From: Skeletonema tropicum
Taxonomy: Eukaryota > Bacillariophyta > Thalassiosirophyceae > Thalassiosirales > Thalassiosiraceae
Direction: 5' to 3'
Length of the DNA: 64,000 nucleotides
Assembly (NCBI GenBank): GCA_037178625.1
Contig: JAWZXG010000046.1
Coordinates: forward strand, 22,625 to 86,624
A model generated the notes under the pieces. That model was not told where the DNA came from. It was given only the letters and a program-made list of their open reading frames with translations, and did not search any database. Shown in pieces: positions 34,023 to 48,768 of the stretch (position 1 is the first letter of the stretch; every line of letters begins with the position of its first letter). A program made the position numbers and the translations under genes.

Positions 34023-36280
34023 GGCGGCGTGTGGAGAATGGCGAGTGAGCCGAATGTAGCGTAATGATATTGAATAAGTAATTCCACCGCCGATGATGAA
34101 TTATTACACCACCGCCGATGTTGATGAATGGATTGAAGGTCGAGCGAAGCGAGACAGTGGAAGAATGATGCGACAAGTCGAAAGTCGAGTGAGCCGGAGG
34201 CGAGGGAGATGGAAGTAATGCCAAATACTGTCAACGGTACGGTGGTGGAAATAGTGAAGGAGCGAGTGAGCCGCCAGGCGAGGGAGCTGTTGATTTTTGA
34301 TTTTGGTATTGCTATGGTATTATTGATAATGATGATATTGAAAATATTATATGGACGATGGAAGAATTGACGGTGGTGGAGGTAATTCTGTTCATTTTGT
34401 TGAAATTTCGAAATTTTGGAGTGTCTTCGGCGCTGGGGATGACTTTCTGGGGTACGGTCAATTTAGTTGAGTTGATTGGCAAAGAATCGATATTTGGCCT
34501 TGAATAGTACCAATTGATAGAACTCGACGAGAGGATTCAAAATCACTACTCATCCTCATTCATACGGACCAATTAGAAGGAGAGGTATGGATGTTTGGAT
34601 GGGTAGAGTGCGTGGGAGTTTAGGTTGGACAAGTGACAAGGAGTGACGCTGAATGACTTCAAGGGTGCACCGTAAGCTTTCCAGCCACATGAACATCTTC
34701 AATCATACTCATTTACTATTTAATCATTATTTTTCATCTAGAGTCGAGGGCACAATTAATCAACACAAACATTGTTGCCCGAACACCTAACAGTAACATA
34801 AAACTTCTTGATATTCATTTCTCTCTCCCCTCTACGTTAGTTTGCGTCCAAAAATTTAAACCTCTCCTCACGAATCCTCCTCCAAGCCTTCTTGCTAGCT
34901 CGTACTTCCTTCTTGATACGTTCCTCTTCCTCACGTTCCTTCTTATTCGGGTCTACGATGCTCTCGAAGGGGTTCCGTAATCCACTCATCCCAAACTGAC
35001 TTGTCTGCCTCCAACCTTCTCATTCGACTTGAGCTTCTTATATCTCTTCTATCTTTGCAGCAACTTCATCCGCCTCGTCAAGCCTCTTCTGTGCCCGAAG
35101 TGCCTGTTCGAGGTACTTGTATAATGTTAATGTAATAGTCTCATGATGGTCCGGTCCAATATCAGGAGATTGACATCGCAACTTGATGATGTCTGATGAT
35201 CTTCCATGGTGCTACAGTAATATTAAAGCAGTGAATAGAAGAGGAGGACGGTGATGGCATGGCCACAGTAGAATGTAGCTTTATCATTGCATTGCTCTGT
35301 TGATGGCGGTATGTAATTTGAGACGGCCATCTTGATTTTTGAAGCGGTACCACCTTCTCAGCCGTATCAAAGCACAACACACGCAGATCAAAAAAATTGA
35401 CAATGGCTGATATCTTGTCTCCTACGCGGCCAATGAAGGCGATAAGTGGCGTTTTGGAAAGCTCTCATTGCGCTCTATCGATTAGGCCTGTAATTATCCT
35501 GATTGGAGGACTTTCATTCAATCAATCCGTTCAAAAACAGGTCTAGAAAGTCACCAGTGGCTCTCAATCCGGCTCCACAGCCACAGCCCGAATTTGACGA
35601 TATGACAACCAATCGAAAGCTCTTTTCAATCTCTTTCGATTAGTACTATCATTCAGCCAACTGAATAATTCTAAAACATAGCTCGGGCAAAGCCCTCGCA
35701 AAAAAGCGACCACTTTAGTCAGCCTTGTCCAGACAGTTGACAGTTGACAGTTGACAGTTGACAGTTGATTGGTCGAAAATCCCAAAGAGCGACCAGTTCA
35801 ATCAGCCTCACATCATGACAGTTGGCACGGAAGCATCAAACGCTTCGCTGAAGAACGATCACTTAATTCAGTAAGATCCAACTACTCACTGCTCCGGGCA
35901 AAGCCCTCGCACAATACACTGAGCATAGATCAGCAATTGCTCATCAGTGAACTAAGTTACATGTACCGTCCAATGATAGTTAGATCAACTCAGTACCGTC
36001 CATGATAATAATCCATTGTGCAACATCAACTTGCCTCGACTGTGCTCGACATCCTCCGCTTCGCTCCAGACTTACTACCCAACAATTTAATGTATTCATT
36101 TAATATATTCATTATCAATCTAAGTATGATCCCAACAACATCCGAGGAGGAGGAGGATGTTGGATTGACTATTCCTCCTCCTCACCGTCGCCGATGATGA
36201 TGATCAACAGTTAGTTAACGCGAACTAGTAGTTTGGAATGATCATCGGAGGTGTGGTTGGGATTAATCATCATCATCATC
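34023..36280. repeat. Array unit 16 (2,258 bp)
   Basis: Four TTGACAG repeats. Insertions near 34222, 34555, 34567, 34574, 34766, 34970, 35011, 35042, 35263, 35393 and 35895. Confidence 0.96.
34837..35211 (-). pseudogene. TPR-like exon frame, unit 16 (three insertions)
   Basis: Extra bases near 34970, 35011 and 35042 shift the linker and part of the tail; the outer parts stay in the original frame. Confidence 0.5.
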
Positions 36281-38544
36281 GGCGGCGTGCGGCGTGTGGA
36301 GAATGGCGAAGTGAGCCGAATGTAGCGTAATGATATTGAATAAGTAATTCCACCGCCGATGATGAATTATTACACCACCGCCGATGTTGATGAATGGATT
36401 GAAGGTCGAGCGAAGCGAGACAGTGGAAGAATGATGCGACAAGTCGAAAGTCGAGTGAGCCGGAGGCGAGGGAGATGGAAGTAATGCAAATACTGTCAAC
36501 GGTACGGTGGTGGAAATAGTGAAGGAGCGAGTGAGCCGCCAGGCGAGGGAGCTGTTGATTTTTGATTTTGGTATTGCTATGGTATTATTGATAATGATGA
36601 TATTGAAAATATTATATGGACGATGGAAGAATTGACGGTGGTGGAGGTAATTCTGTTTCATTTTGTTGAAATTTCGAAAATTTTGGAGTGTCTTCGGCGC
36701 TGGGGATGACTTTCTGGGGTACGGTCAATTTAGTTGAGTTGATTGGCAAAGAATCGATATTTGGCCTTGAATAGTACCAATTGATAGAACTCGACGAGAG
36801 GATTCAAAATCACTACTCATCTCATTCATACGACCAATAGAAGGAGAGGTATGGATGTTTGGATGGGTAGAGTGCGTGGGAGTTTAGGTTGGACAAGTGA
36901 CAAGGAGTGACGCTGAATGACTTCAAGGGTGCACCGTAAGCTTTCCAGCCACATGAACATCTTCAATCATACTCATTTACTATTTAATCATTATTTTTCA
37001 TCTAGAGTCGAGGGCACAATTAATCAACAAACATTGTTGCCCGAACACCTAACAGTAAACATAAAAACTTCTTGATATTCATTTCTCTCTCCCCTCTACG
37101 TTAGTTTTGCGTCCAAAAATTTAAACCTCTCCTCACGAATCCTCCTCCAAGCCTTCTTGCTAGCTCGTACTTCCTTCTTGATACGTTCCTCTTCCTCACG
37201 TTCCTTCTTATTCGGGTCTACGATGCTCTCGAAGGGTTCCGTAATCCACTCATCCCAAACTGACTTGTCTGCCTCAACCTTCTCATTCGACTTGAGCTTC
37301 TTATTCTCTTCTATCTTTGCAGCAACTTCATCCGCCTCGTCAAGCCTCTTCTGTGCCCGAAGTGCCTGTTCGAGGTACTTGTATAATGTTAATGTAATAG
37401 TCTCATGATGGTCCGGTCCAATATCAGGAGATTGACATCGCAACTTGATGATGTCTGATGATCTTCCATGGTGCTACAGTAATATTAAAGCAGTGAATAG
37501 AAGAGGAGGACGGTGATGGCATGGCACAGTAGAATGTAGCTTTATCATTGCATTTTGCTCTGTTGATGGCGGTATGTAATTTGAGACGGCCATCTTGATT
37601 TTTGAAGCGGTACCACCTTCTCAGCCGTATCAAAGCACAACACACGCAGATCAAAAATTGACAATGGCTGATATCTTGTCTCCTACGCGGCCAATGAAGG
37701 CGATAAGTGGCGTTTTTTGGAAAGCTCTCATTGCGCTCTATCGATTAGGCCTGTAATTATCCTGATTGGAGGACTTTCATTCAATCAATCCGTTCAAAAA
37801 CAGGTCTAGAAAGTCACCAGTGGCTCTCAATCCGGCTCCACAGCCACAGCCCGAATTTGACGATATGACAACCAATCGAAAGCTCTTTTCAATCTCTTTC
37901 GATTAGTACTATCATTCAGCCAACTGAATAATCTAAACATAGCTCGGGCAAAGCCCTCGCAAAAAAGCGACCACTTTAGTCAGCCTTGTCCAGACAGTTG
38001 ACAGTTGACAGTTGACAGTTGACAGTTGATTGGTCGAAAATCCCCAAAGAGCGACCAGTTCAATCAGCCTCACATCATGACAGTTTTTGGCACGGAAGCA
38101 TCAAACGCTTCGCTGAAGAACGATCACTTAATTCAGTAAGATCCAACTACTCACTGCTCGGGCAAAGCCCTCGCACAATACACTGAGCATAGATCAGCAA
38201 TTGCTCATCAGTGAACTAAGTTACATGTACCGTCCAATGATAGTTAGATCAACTCAGTACCGTCCATGATAATAATCCATTGTGCAACATCAACTTGCCT
38301 CGACTGTGCTCGACATCCTCCGCTTCGCTCCAGACTTACTACCCAACAATTTAATGTATTCATTTAATATATTCATTATCAATCTAAGTATGATCCCAAC
38401 AACATCCGAGGAGGAGGAGGATGTTGGATTGACTATTCCTCCTCCTCACCGTCGCCGATGATGATGATCAACAGTTAGTTAACGCGAACTAGTAGTTTGG
38501 AATGATCATCGGAGGTGTGGTTGGGATTAATCATCATCATCATC
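36281..38544. repeat. Array unit 17 (2,264 bp)
   Basis: Four TTGACAG repeats. It opens with a 7-base partial duplication of the GGCGGCGTG landmark and has insertions near 36310, 36656, 37059, 37106, 37554, 37716, 38044 and 38084. Confidence 0.96.
37096..37473 (-). CDS. TPR-like exon frame, unit 17 (two residues longer)
   Basis: An extra T in the TTTT run near 37107 removes the usual stop. The chain loses its final Asn and gains Lys-Leu-Thr before a stop at 37096. Everything upstream is consensus. Confidence 0.45.
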   Translation of the reverse strand, partial: HHGRSSDIIKLRCQSPDIGPDHHETITLTLYKYLEQALRAQKRLDEADEVAAKIEENKKLKSNEKVEADKSVWDEWITEPFESIVDPNKKEREEEERIKKEVRASKKAWRRIREERFKFLDAKLT

Positions 38545-40796
38545 GGCGGCGTGTGGAGAATGGCGAGTGAGCCGAATGTAGCGTAATGATATTGAATAAG
38601 TAATTCCACCGCCGATGATGAATTATTACACCACCGCCGATGTTGATGAATGGATTGAAGGTCGAGCGAAGCGAGACAGTGGAAGAATGATGCGACAAGT
38701 CGAAAGTCGAGTGAGCCGGAGGCGAGGGAGATGGAAGTAATGCAAATACTGTCAACGGTACGGTGGTGGAAATAGTGAAGGAGCGAGTGAGCCGCCAGGC
38801 GAGGGAGCTGTTGATTTTTGATTTTGGTATTGCTATGGTATTATTGATAATGATGAATATTGAAAATATTATATGGACGATGGAAGAATTGACGGTGGTG
38901 GAGGTAATTCTGTTCATTTTGTTGAAATTTCGAAATTTTGGAGTGTCTTCGGCGCCTGGGGATGACTTTCTGGGGTACGGTCAATTTAGTTGAGTTGATT
39001 GGCAAAGAATCGATATTTGGCCTTGAATAGTACCAATTGATAGAACTCGACGAGAGGATTCAAAATCACTACTCATCTCATTCATACGACCAATAGAAGG
39101 AGAGGTATGGATGTTTGGATGGGTTAGAGTGCGTGGGAGTTTAGGTTGGACAAGTGACAAGGAGTGACGCTGAATTGACTTCAAGGGTGCACCGTAAGCT
39201 TTCCAGCCACATGAACATCTTCAATCATACTCATTTACTATTTAATCATTATTTTTCATCTAGAGTCGAGGGCACAATTAATCAACAAACATTGTTGCCC
39301 GAACACCTAACAGTAACATAAAACTTCTTGATATTCATTTCTCTCTCCCCTCTACGTTAGTTTGCGTCCAAAAATTTAAAACCTCTCCTCACGAATCCTC
39401 CTCCAAGCCTTCTTGCTAGCTCGTACTTCCTTCTTGATACGTTCCTCTTCCTCACGTTCCTTCTTATTCGGGTCTACGATGCTCTCGAAGGGTTCCGTAA
39501 TCCACTCATCCCAAACTGACTTGTCTGCCTCAACCTTCTCATTCGACTTGAGCTTTCTTATTCTCTTCTATCTTTGCAGCAACTTCATCCGCCTCGTCAA
39601 GCCTCTTCTGTGCCCGAAGTGCCTGTTCGAGGTACTTGTATAATGTTAATGTAATAGTCTCATGATGGTCCGGTCCAATATCAGGAGATTGACATCGCAA
39701 CTTGATGATGTCTGATGATCTTCCATGGTGCCTACAGTAATATTAAAGCAGTGAATAGAAGAGGAGGACGGTGATGGCATGGCACAGTAGAATGTAGCTT
39801 TATCATTGCATTGCTCTGTTGATGGCGGTATGTAATTTGAGACGGCCATCTTGATTTTTGAAGCGGTACCACCTTCTCAGCCGTATCAAAGCACAACACA
39901 CGCAGATCAAAAATTGACAATGGCTGATATCTTGTCTCCTACGCGGCCAATGAAGGCGATAAGTGGCGTTTTGGAAAGCTCTCATTGCGCTCTATCGATT
40001 AGGCCTGTAATTATCCTGATTGGAGGACTTTCATTCAATCAATCCGTTCAAAAAACAGGTCTAGAAAGTCACCAGTGGCTCTCAATCCGGCTCCACAGCC
40101 ACAGCCCGAATTTGACGATATGACAACCAATCGAAAGCTCTTTTCAATCTCTTTCGATTAGTACTATCATTCAGCCAACTGAATAATCTAAACATAGCTC
40201 GGGCAAAGCCCTCGCAAAAAAGCGACCACTTTAGTCAGCCTTGTCCAGACAGTTGACAGTTGACAGTTGACAGTTGACAGTTGATTGGTCGAAAATCCCA
40301 AAGAGCGACCAGTTCAATCAGCCTCACATCATGACAGTTGGCACGGAAGCATCAAACGCTTCGCTGAAGAACGATCACTTAATTCAGTAAGATCCAACTA
40401 CTCACTGCTCGGGCAAAGCCCTCGCACAATACACTGAGCATAGATCAGCAATTGCCTCATCAGTGAACTAAGTTACATGTACCGTCCAATGATAGTTAGA
40501 TCAACTCAGTACCGTCCATGATAATAATCCATTGTGCAACATCAACTTGCCTCGACTGTGCTCGACATCCTCCGCTTCGCTCCAGACTTACTACCCAACA
40601 ATTTAATGTATTCATTTAATATATTCATTATCAATCTAAGTATGATCCCAACAACATCCGAGGAGGAGGAGGATGTTGGATTGACTATTCCTCCTCCTCA
40701 CCGTCGCCGATGATGATGATCAACAGTTAGTTAACGCGAACTAGTAGTTTGGAATGATCATCGGAGGTGTGGTTGGGATTAATCATCATCATCATC
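38545..40796. repeat. Array unit 18 (2,252 bp)
   Basis: Four TTGACAG repeats. Single-base insertions near 38856, 38955, 39124, 39175, 39380, 39556, 39731, 40050 and 40455. Confidence 0.96.
39357..39730 (-). pseudogene. TPR-like exon frame, unit 18 (two insertions)
   Basis: An extra A near 39381 and an extra T near 39557. Both lie in homopolymer runs. Confidence 0.5.
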
Positions 40797-43052
40797 GGCG
40801 GCGGCGTGTGGAGAATGGCGAGTGAGCCGAATGTAGCGTAATGATATTGAATAAGTAATTCCACCGCCGATGATGAATTATTACACCACCGCCGATGTTG
40901 ATGAATGGATTGAAGTCGAGCCGAAGCGAGACAGTGGAAGAATGATGCGACAAGTCGAAAGTCGAGTGAGCCGGAGGCGAGGGAGATGGAAGTAATGCAA
41001 ATACTGTCAACGGTACGGTGGTGGAAATAGTGAAGGAGCGAGTGAGCCGCCAGGCGAGGGAGCTGTTGATTTTTGATTTTGGTATTGCTATGGTATTATT
41101 GATAATGATGATATTGAAAATATTATATGGACGATGGAAGAATTGACGGTGGTGGAGGTAATTCCTGTTCATTTTTGTTGAAATTTCGAAATTTTGGAGT
41201 GTCTTCGGCGCTGGGGATGACTTTTTCTGGGGTACGGTCAATTTAGTTGAGTTGATTGGCAAAGAATCGATATTTGGCCTTGAATAGTACCAATTGATAG
41301 AACTCGACGAGAGGATTCAAAATCACTACTCATCTCATTCATACGACCAATAGAAGGAGAGGTATGGATGTTTGGATGGGTAGAGTGCGTGGGAGTTTAG
41401 GTTGGACAAGTGACAAGGAGTGACGCTGAATGACTTCAAGGGTGCACCGTAAGCTTTCCAGCCACATGAACATCTTCAATCATACTCATTTACTATTTAA
41501 TCATTATTTTTCATCTAGAGTCGAGGGCACAATTAATCAACAAACATTGTTGCCCGAACACCTAACAGTAACATAAAACTTCTTGATATTCATTTCTCTC
41601 TCCCCTCTACGTTAGTTTGCGTCCAAAAATTTAAACCTCTCCTCACGAATCCTCCTCCAAGCCTTCTTGCTAGCTCCGTACTTCCTTCTTGATACGTTTT
41701 TCCTCTTCCTCACGTTCCTTCTTATTCGGGTCTACGATGCTCTCGAAGGGTTCCGTAATCCACTCATTCCCAAACTGACTTGTCTGCCTCAACCTTCTCA
41801 TTCGACTTGAGCTTCTTATTCTCTTCTATCTTTGCAGCAACTTCATCCGCCTCGTCAAGCCTCTTCTGTGCCCGAAGTGCCTGTTCGAGGTACTTGTATA
41901 ATGTTAATGTAATAGTCTCATGATGGTCCGGTCCAATATCAGGAGATTGACATCGCAACTTGATGATGTCTGATGATCTTCCATGGTGCTACAGTAATAT
42001 TAAAGCAGTGAATAGAAGAGGAGGACGGTGATGGCATGGCACAGTAGAATGTAGCTTTATCATTGCATTGCTCTGTTGATGGCGGTATGTAATTTGAGAC
42101 GGCCATCTTGATTTTTGAAGCGGTACCACCTTCTCAGCCGTATCAAAGCACAACACACGCAGATCAAAAAATTGACAATGGCTGATATCTTGTCTCCTAC
42201 GCGGCCAATGAAGGCGATAAGTGGCGTTTTTGGAAAGCTCTCATTGCGCTCTATCGATTAGGCCTGTAATTATCCTGATTGGAGGACTTTCATTCAATCA
42301 ATCCGTTCAAAAACAGGTCTAGAAAGTCACCAGTGTGGCTCTCAATCCGGCTCCACAGCCACAGCCCGAATTTGACGATATGACAACCAATCGAAAGCTC
42401 TTTTCAATCTCTTTCGATTAGTACTATCATTCAGCCAACTGAATAATCTAAAACATAGCTCGGGCAAAGCCCTCGCAAAAAAGCGACCACTTTAGTCAGC
42501 CTTGTCCAGACAGTTGACAGTTGACAGTTGACAGTTGATTGGTCGAAAATCCCCAAAGAGCGACCAGTTCAATCAGCCTCACATCATGACAGTTGGCACG
42601 GAAGCATCAAACGCTTCGCTGAAGAACGATTCACTTAATTCAGTAAGATCCAACTACTCACTGCTCGGGCAAAGCCCTCGCACAATACACTGAGCATAGA
42701 TCAGCAATTGCTCATCAGTGAACTAAGTTACATGTACCGTCCAATGATAGTTAGATCAACTCAGTACCGTCCATGATAATAATCCATTGTGCAACATCAA
42801 CTTGCCTCGACTGTGCTCGACATCCTCCGCTTCGCTCCAGACTTACTACCCAACAATTTAATGTATTCATTTAATATTATTCATTATCAATCTAAGTATG
42901 ATCCCAACAACATCCGAGGAGGAGGAGGATGTTTGGATTGACTATTCCTCCTCCTCACCGTCGCCGATGATGATGATCACAGTTAGTTAACGCGAACTAG
43001 TAGTTTGGAATGATCATCGGAGGTGTGGTTGGGATTAATCATCATCATCATC
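40797..43052. repeat. Array unit 19 (2,256 bp)
   Basis: Three TTGACAG repeats. Opens with an extra GGC; further indels near 40914, 40921, 41165, 41176, 41224, 41677, 41698, 41768, 42335, 42553, 42631, 42877 and 42932. Confidence 0.96.
41612..41988 (-). pseudogene. TPR-like exon frame, unit 19 (frame broken)
   Basis: Extra C near 41677, extra T bases near 41698-41701 and an extra T near 41768. The frame is lost just after residue 63 and a premature stop follows. Confidence 0.5.
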
Positions 43053-45311
43053 GGCGGCGTGTGGAGAATGGCGAGTGAGCCGAATGTAGCGTAATGATAT
43101 TGAATAAGTAATTCCACCGCCGATGATGAATTATTACACCACCGCCGATGTTGATGAATGGATTGAAGGTCGAGCGAAGCGAGACAGTGGAAGAATGATG
43201 CGACAAGTCGAAAGTCGAGTGAGCCGGAGGCGAGGGAGATGGAAGTAATGCAAATACTGTCAACGGTACGGTGGTGGAAATAGTGAAGGAGCGAGTGAGC
43301 CGCCAGGCGAGGGAGCTGTTGATTTTTGAATTTTGGTATTGCTATTGGTATTATTGATAATGATGATATATTGAAAATATTATATGGACGATGGAAGAAT
43401 TGACGGTGGTGGAGGTAATTCTGTTCATTTTGTTGAAATTTCGAAATTTTGGAGTGTCTTCGGCGCTGGGGATGACTTTCTGGGGTACGGTCCAATTTAG
43501 TTGAGTTGATTGGCAAAGAATCGATATTTGGCCTTGAATAGTACCAATTGATAGAACTCGACGAGAGGATTCAAAATCACTACTCATCTCATTCATACGA
43601 CCAATAGAAGGAGAGGTATGGATGTTTGGAATGGGTAGAGTGGCGTGGGAGTTTAGGTTGGACAAGTGACAAGGAGTGACGCTGAATGACTTCAAGGGTG
43701 CACCGTAAGCTTTCCAGCCACATGAACATCTTCAATCATACTCATTTACTATTTAATCCATTATTTTTCATCTAGAGTCGAGGGCACAATTAATCAACAA
43801 ACATTGTTGCCCGAACACCTAACAGTAACATAAAACTTCTTGATATTCATTTCTCTCTCCCCTCTACGTTAGTTTGCGTCCAAAAATTTAAACCTCTCCT
43901 CACGAATCCTCCTCCAAGCCTTCTTGCTAGCTCGTACTTCCTTCTTGATACGTTCCTCTTCCTCACGTTCCTTCTTATTCGGGTCTACGATGCTCTCGAA
44001 GGGTTCCGTAATCCACTCATCCCAAACTGACTTGTCTGCCTCAACCTTCTCATTCGACTTGAGCTTCTTATTCTCTTCTATCTTTGCAGCAACTTCATCC
44101 GCCTCCGTCAAGCCTCTTCTGTGCCCGAAGTGCCTGTTCGAGGTACTTGTATAATGTTAATGTAATAGTCTCATGATGGTCCGGTCCAATATCAGGAGAT
44201 TGACATCGCAACTTGATGATGTCTGATGATCTTCCATGGTGCTACAGTAATATTAAAGCAGTGAATAGAAGAGGAGGACGGTGATGGCATGGCACAGTAG
44301 AATGTAGCTTTATCATTGCATTGCTCTGTTGATGGCGGTATGTAATTTGAGACGGCCATCTTGATTTTTGAAGCGGTACCACCTTCTCAGCCGTATCAAA
44401 GCACAACACACGCAGATCAAAAATTGACAATGGCTGATATCTTGTCTCCTACGCGGCCAATGAAGGCGATAAGTGGCGTTTTGGAAAGCTCTCATTGCGC
44501 TCTATCGATTAGGCCTGTAATTATCCTGATTGGAGGACTTTCATTCAATCAATCCGTTCAAAAACAGGTCTAGAAAGTCACCAGTGGCTCTCAATCCGGC
44601 TCCACAGCCACAGCCCGAATTTGACGATATGACAACCAATCGAAAGCTCTTTTCAATCTCTTTCGATTAGTACTATCATTCAGCCAACTGAATAATCTAA
44701 ACATAGCTCGGGCAAAGCCCTCGCAAAAAAGCGACCACTTTAGTCAGCCTTGTCCCAGAACAGTTGACAGTTGACAGTTGACAGTTGACAGTTGATTGGT
44801 CGAAAATCCCAAAGAGCGACCAGTTCAATCAGCCTCACATCCATGACAGTTGGCACGGAAGCATCAAACGCTTCGCTGAAGAACGATCACTTAATTCAGT
44901 AAGATCCAACTACTCACTGCTCGGGCAAAGGCCCCTCGCACAATACACTGAGCATAGATCAGCAATTGCTCATCAGTGAACTAAGTTACATGTACCGTCC
45001 AATGATAGTTAGATCAACTCAGTACCGTCCATGATAATAATCCATTGTGCAACATCAACTTGCCTCGACTGTGCTCGACATCCTCCGCTTCGCTCCAGAC
45101 TTACTACCCAACAATTTAATGTATTCATTTAATATATTCATTATCAATCTAAGTATGATCCCAACAACATCCGAGGAGGAGGAGGATGTTGGATTGACTA
45201 TTCCTCCTCCTCACCGTCGCCGATGATGAATGATCAACAGTTAGTTAACGCGAACTAGTAGTTTGGAATGATCATCGGAGGTGTGGTTGGGATTAATCAT
45301 CATCATCATCC
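43053..45311. repeat. Array unit 20 (2,259 bp)
   Basis: Four TTGACAG repeats. Insertions near 43329, 43346, 43369, 43493, 43630, 43643, 43759, 44106, 44756, 44842, 44931 and 45230. Confidence 0.96.
43869..44241 (-). pseudogene. TPR-like exon frame, unit 20 (one insertion)
   Basis: A single extra C near 44106 separates the first TPR-like helix from the remaining 80 codons, which are consensus. Confidence 0.5.
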
Positions 45312-47562
45312 GGCGGCGTGTGGAGAATGGCGAGTGTGAGCCGAATGTAGCGTAATGATATTGAATAAGTAATTCCACCGCCGATGATGAATTATTACAC
45401 CACCGCCGATGTTGATGAATGGATTGAAGGTCGAGCGAAGCGAGACAGTGGAAGAATGATGCGACAAGTCGAAAGTCGAGTGAGCCGGAGGCGAGGAGAT
45501 GGAAGTAATGCAAATACTGTCAACGGTACGGTGGTGGAAATAGTGAAGGAGCGAGTGAGCCGCCAGGCGAGGGAGCTGTTGATTTTTGATTTTGGTATTG
45601 CTATGGTATTATTGATAATGATGATATTGAAAATATTATATGGACGATGGAAGAATTGACGGTGGTGGAGGTAATTCTGTTCATTTTGTTGAAATTTCGA
45701 AATTTTGGAGTGTCTTCGGCGCTGGGGATGACTTTCTGGGGTACGGTCAATTTAGTTGAGTTGATTGGCAAAGAATCGATATTTGGCCTTGAATAGTACC
45801 AATTGATAGAACTCGACGAGAGGATTCAAAATCACTACTCATCTCATTCATACGACCAATAGAAGGAGAGGTATGGATGTTTGGATGGGTAGAGTGCGTG
45901 GGAGTTTAGGTTGGACAAGTGACAAGGAGTGACGCTGAATGACTTCAAGGGTGCACCGTAGCTTTCCAGCCACATGAACATCTTCAATCATACTCATTTA
46001 CTATTTAATCATTATTATTTTTCATCTAGAGTCGAGGGCACAATTAATCAACAAACATTGTTGCCCGAACACCTAACAGTAAACATAAAACTTCTTGATA
46101 TTCATTTCTCTCTCCCCTCTACGTTAGTTTGCGTCCAAAAATTTAAAACCTCTCCTCACGAATCCTCCTCCAAGCCTTCTTGCTAGCTCGTACTTCCTTC
46201 TTGATACGTTCCTCTTCCTCACGTTCCTTCTTATTCGGGTCTACGATGCTCTCGAAGGGTTCCGTAATCCACTCATCCCAAACTGACTTGTCTGCCTCAC
46301 CTTCTCATTCGACTTGAGCTTTCTTATTCTCTTCTATCTTTGCAGCAACTTCATCCGCCTCGTCAAGCCTCTTCTGTGCCCGAAGTGCCTGTTCGAGGTA
46401 CTTGTATAATGTTAATGTAATAGTCTCATGATGGTCCGGTCCAATATCAGGAGATTGACATCGCAACTTGATGATGTCTGATGATCTTCCATGGTGCTAC
46501 AGTAATATTAAAGCAGTGAATAGAAGAGGAGGACGGTGATGGCATGGCACAGTAGAATGTAGCTTTATCATTGCATTGCTCTGTTGATGGCGGTATGTAA
46601 TTTGAGACGGCCATCTTGATTTTTGAAGCGGTACCACCTTCTCAGCCGTATCAAAGCACAACACACGCAGATCAAAAATTGACAATGGCTGATATCTTGT
46701 CTCCTACGCGGCCAATGAAGGCGATAAGTGGCGTTTTGGAAAGCTCTCATTGCGCTCTATCGATTAGGCCTGTAATTATCCTGATTGGAGGACTTTCATT
46801 CAATCAATCCGTTCAAAAACAGGTCTAGAAAGTCACCAGTGGCTCTCAATCCGGCTCCACAGCCACAGCCCGAATTTGACGATATGACAACCAATCGAAA
46901 GCTCTTTTCAATCTCTTTCGATTAGTACTATCATTCAGCCAACTGAATAATCTAAACATAGCTCGGGCAAAGCCCTCGCAAAAAAGCGACCACTTTAGTC
47001 AGCCTTGTCCAGACAGTTGACAGTTGACAGTTGACAGTTGACAGTTTGATTGGTCGAAAATCCCAAAGAGCGACCAGTTCAATCAGCCTCACATCATGAC
47101 AGTTGGCACGGAAGCATCAAACGCTTCGCTGAAGAACGATCACTTAATTCAGTAAGATCCAACTACTCACTGCTCGGGCAAAGCCCTCGCACAATACACT
47201 GAGCATAGATCAGCAATTGCTCATCAGTGAACTAAGTTACATGTACCGTCCAATGATAGTTAGATCAACTCAGTACCGTCCATGATAATAATCCATTGTG
47301 CAACATCAACTTGCCTCGACTGTGCTCGACATCCTCCGCTTCGCTCCAGACTTACTACCCAACAATTTAATGTATTCATTTAATATATTCATTATCAATC
47401 TAAGTATGATCCCAACAACATCCGAGGAGGAGGAGGATGTTGGATTGACTATTCCTCCTCCTCACCGTCGCCGATGATGATGATCAACAGTTAGTTAACG
47501 CGAACTAGTAGTTTGGAATGATCATCGGAGGTGTGGTTTGGGAATTAATCATCATCATCATC
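45312..47562. repeat. Array unit 21 (2,251 bp)
   Basis: Four TTGACAG repeats. Indels near 45337, 45495, 45960, 46015, 46082, 46147, 46299, 46320, 47046, 47539 and 47543. Confidence 0.96.
46124..46496 (-). pseudogene. TPR-like exon frame, unit 21 (three indels)
   Basis: Extra A near 46147, missing A near 46299 and extra T near 46321. Confidence 0.5.
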
Positions 47563-48394
47563 GGCGGGCGTGTGGAGAATGGCGAGTGAGCCGAATGTAG
47601 CGTAATGATATTGAATAAGTAATTCCACCGCCGATGATGAATTATTACACCACCGCCGATGTTGATGAATGGATTGAAGGTCGAGCGAAGCGAGACAGTG
47701 GAAGAATGATGCGACAAGTCGAAAGTCGAGTGAGCCGGAGGCGAGGGAGATGGAAGTAATGCAAAATACTGTCAACGGTACGGTGGTGGAAATAGTGAAG
47801 GAGCGAGTGAGCCGCCAGGCGAGGGAGCTGTTGATTTTTGATTTTTGGTATTGCTATGGTATTATTGATAATGATGATATTGAAAAAAAATTATATGGAC
47901 GATGGAAGAATTGACGGTGGTGGAGGTAATTCTGTTCATTTTGTTTGAAATTTCGAAATTTTGGAGTGTCTTCGGCGCTGGGGATGACTTTCTGGGGTAC
48001 GGTCAATTTAGTTGAGTTGATTGGCAAAGAATCGATATTTGGCCTTGAATAGTAACCAATTGATAGAACTCGACGAGAGGATTCAAAATCACTACTCATC
48101 TCATTTCATACGACCAATAGAAGGAGAGGTTATGGATGTTTGGATGGGTAGAGTGCGTGTGGAGTTTAGGTTGGACAAGTGACAAGGAGTGACGCTGAAT
48201 GACTTCAAGGGTGCACCGTAAGCTTTCCAGCCACATGAACATCTTCAATCATATACTCATTTACTATTTAATCATTATTTTTCATCTAGAGTCGAGGGCA
48301 CAATTAATCAACAAACATTGTTGCCCGAACACCTAACAGTAAAAAACATAAAAAAAAAAACTTCTTGATATTCATTTCTCTCTCCCCCTCTACG

Positions 48395-48768
48395 TTAGTT
48401 TGCGTCCCAAAAATTTAAAACCTCTCCTCACGAATCCTCCTCCAAGCCTTCTTGCTAGCTCGTACTTCCTTCTTGATACGTTCCTCTTCCTCACGTTCCT
48501 TCTTATTCGGGTCTACGATGCCTCTCGAAGGGTTCCGTAATCCACTCATCCCAAACTGACTTGTCTGCCTCAACCTTCTCATTCGACTTGAGCTTCTTAT
48601 TCTCTTCTATCTTTGCAGCAACTTCATCCGCCTCGTCAAGCCTCTTCTGTGCCCGAAGTGCCTGTTCGAGGTACTTGTATAATGTTAATGTAATAGTCTC
48701 ATGATGGTCCGGTCCAATATCAGGAGATTGACATCGCAACTTGATGATGTCTGATGATCTTCCATGTG
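48395..48768 (-). pseudogene. TPR-like exon frame, unit 22 (frameshifted near stop, upstream stop lost)
   Basis: An extra C near 48521 breaks the tail. A missing G near 48767 puts the upstream TAG out of frame, so a 177-codon frame runs on to 49036. Given the noise in this unit, the long frame is probably an artefact. Confidence 0.5.
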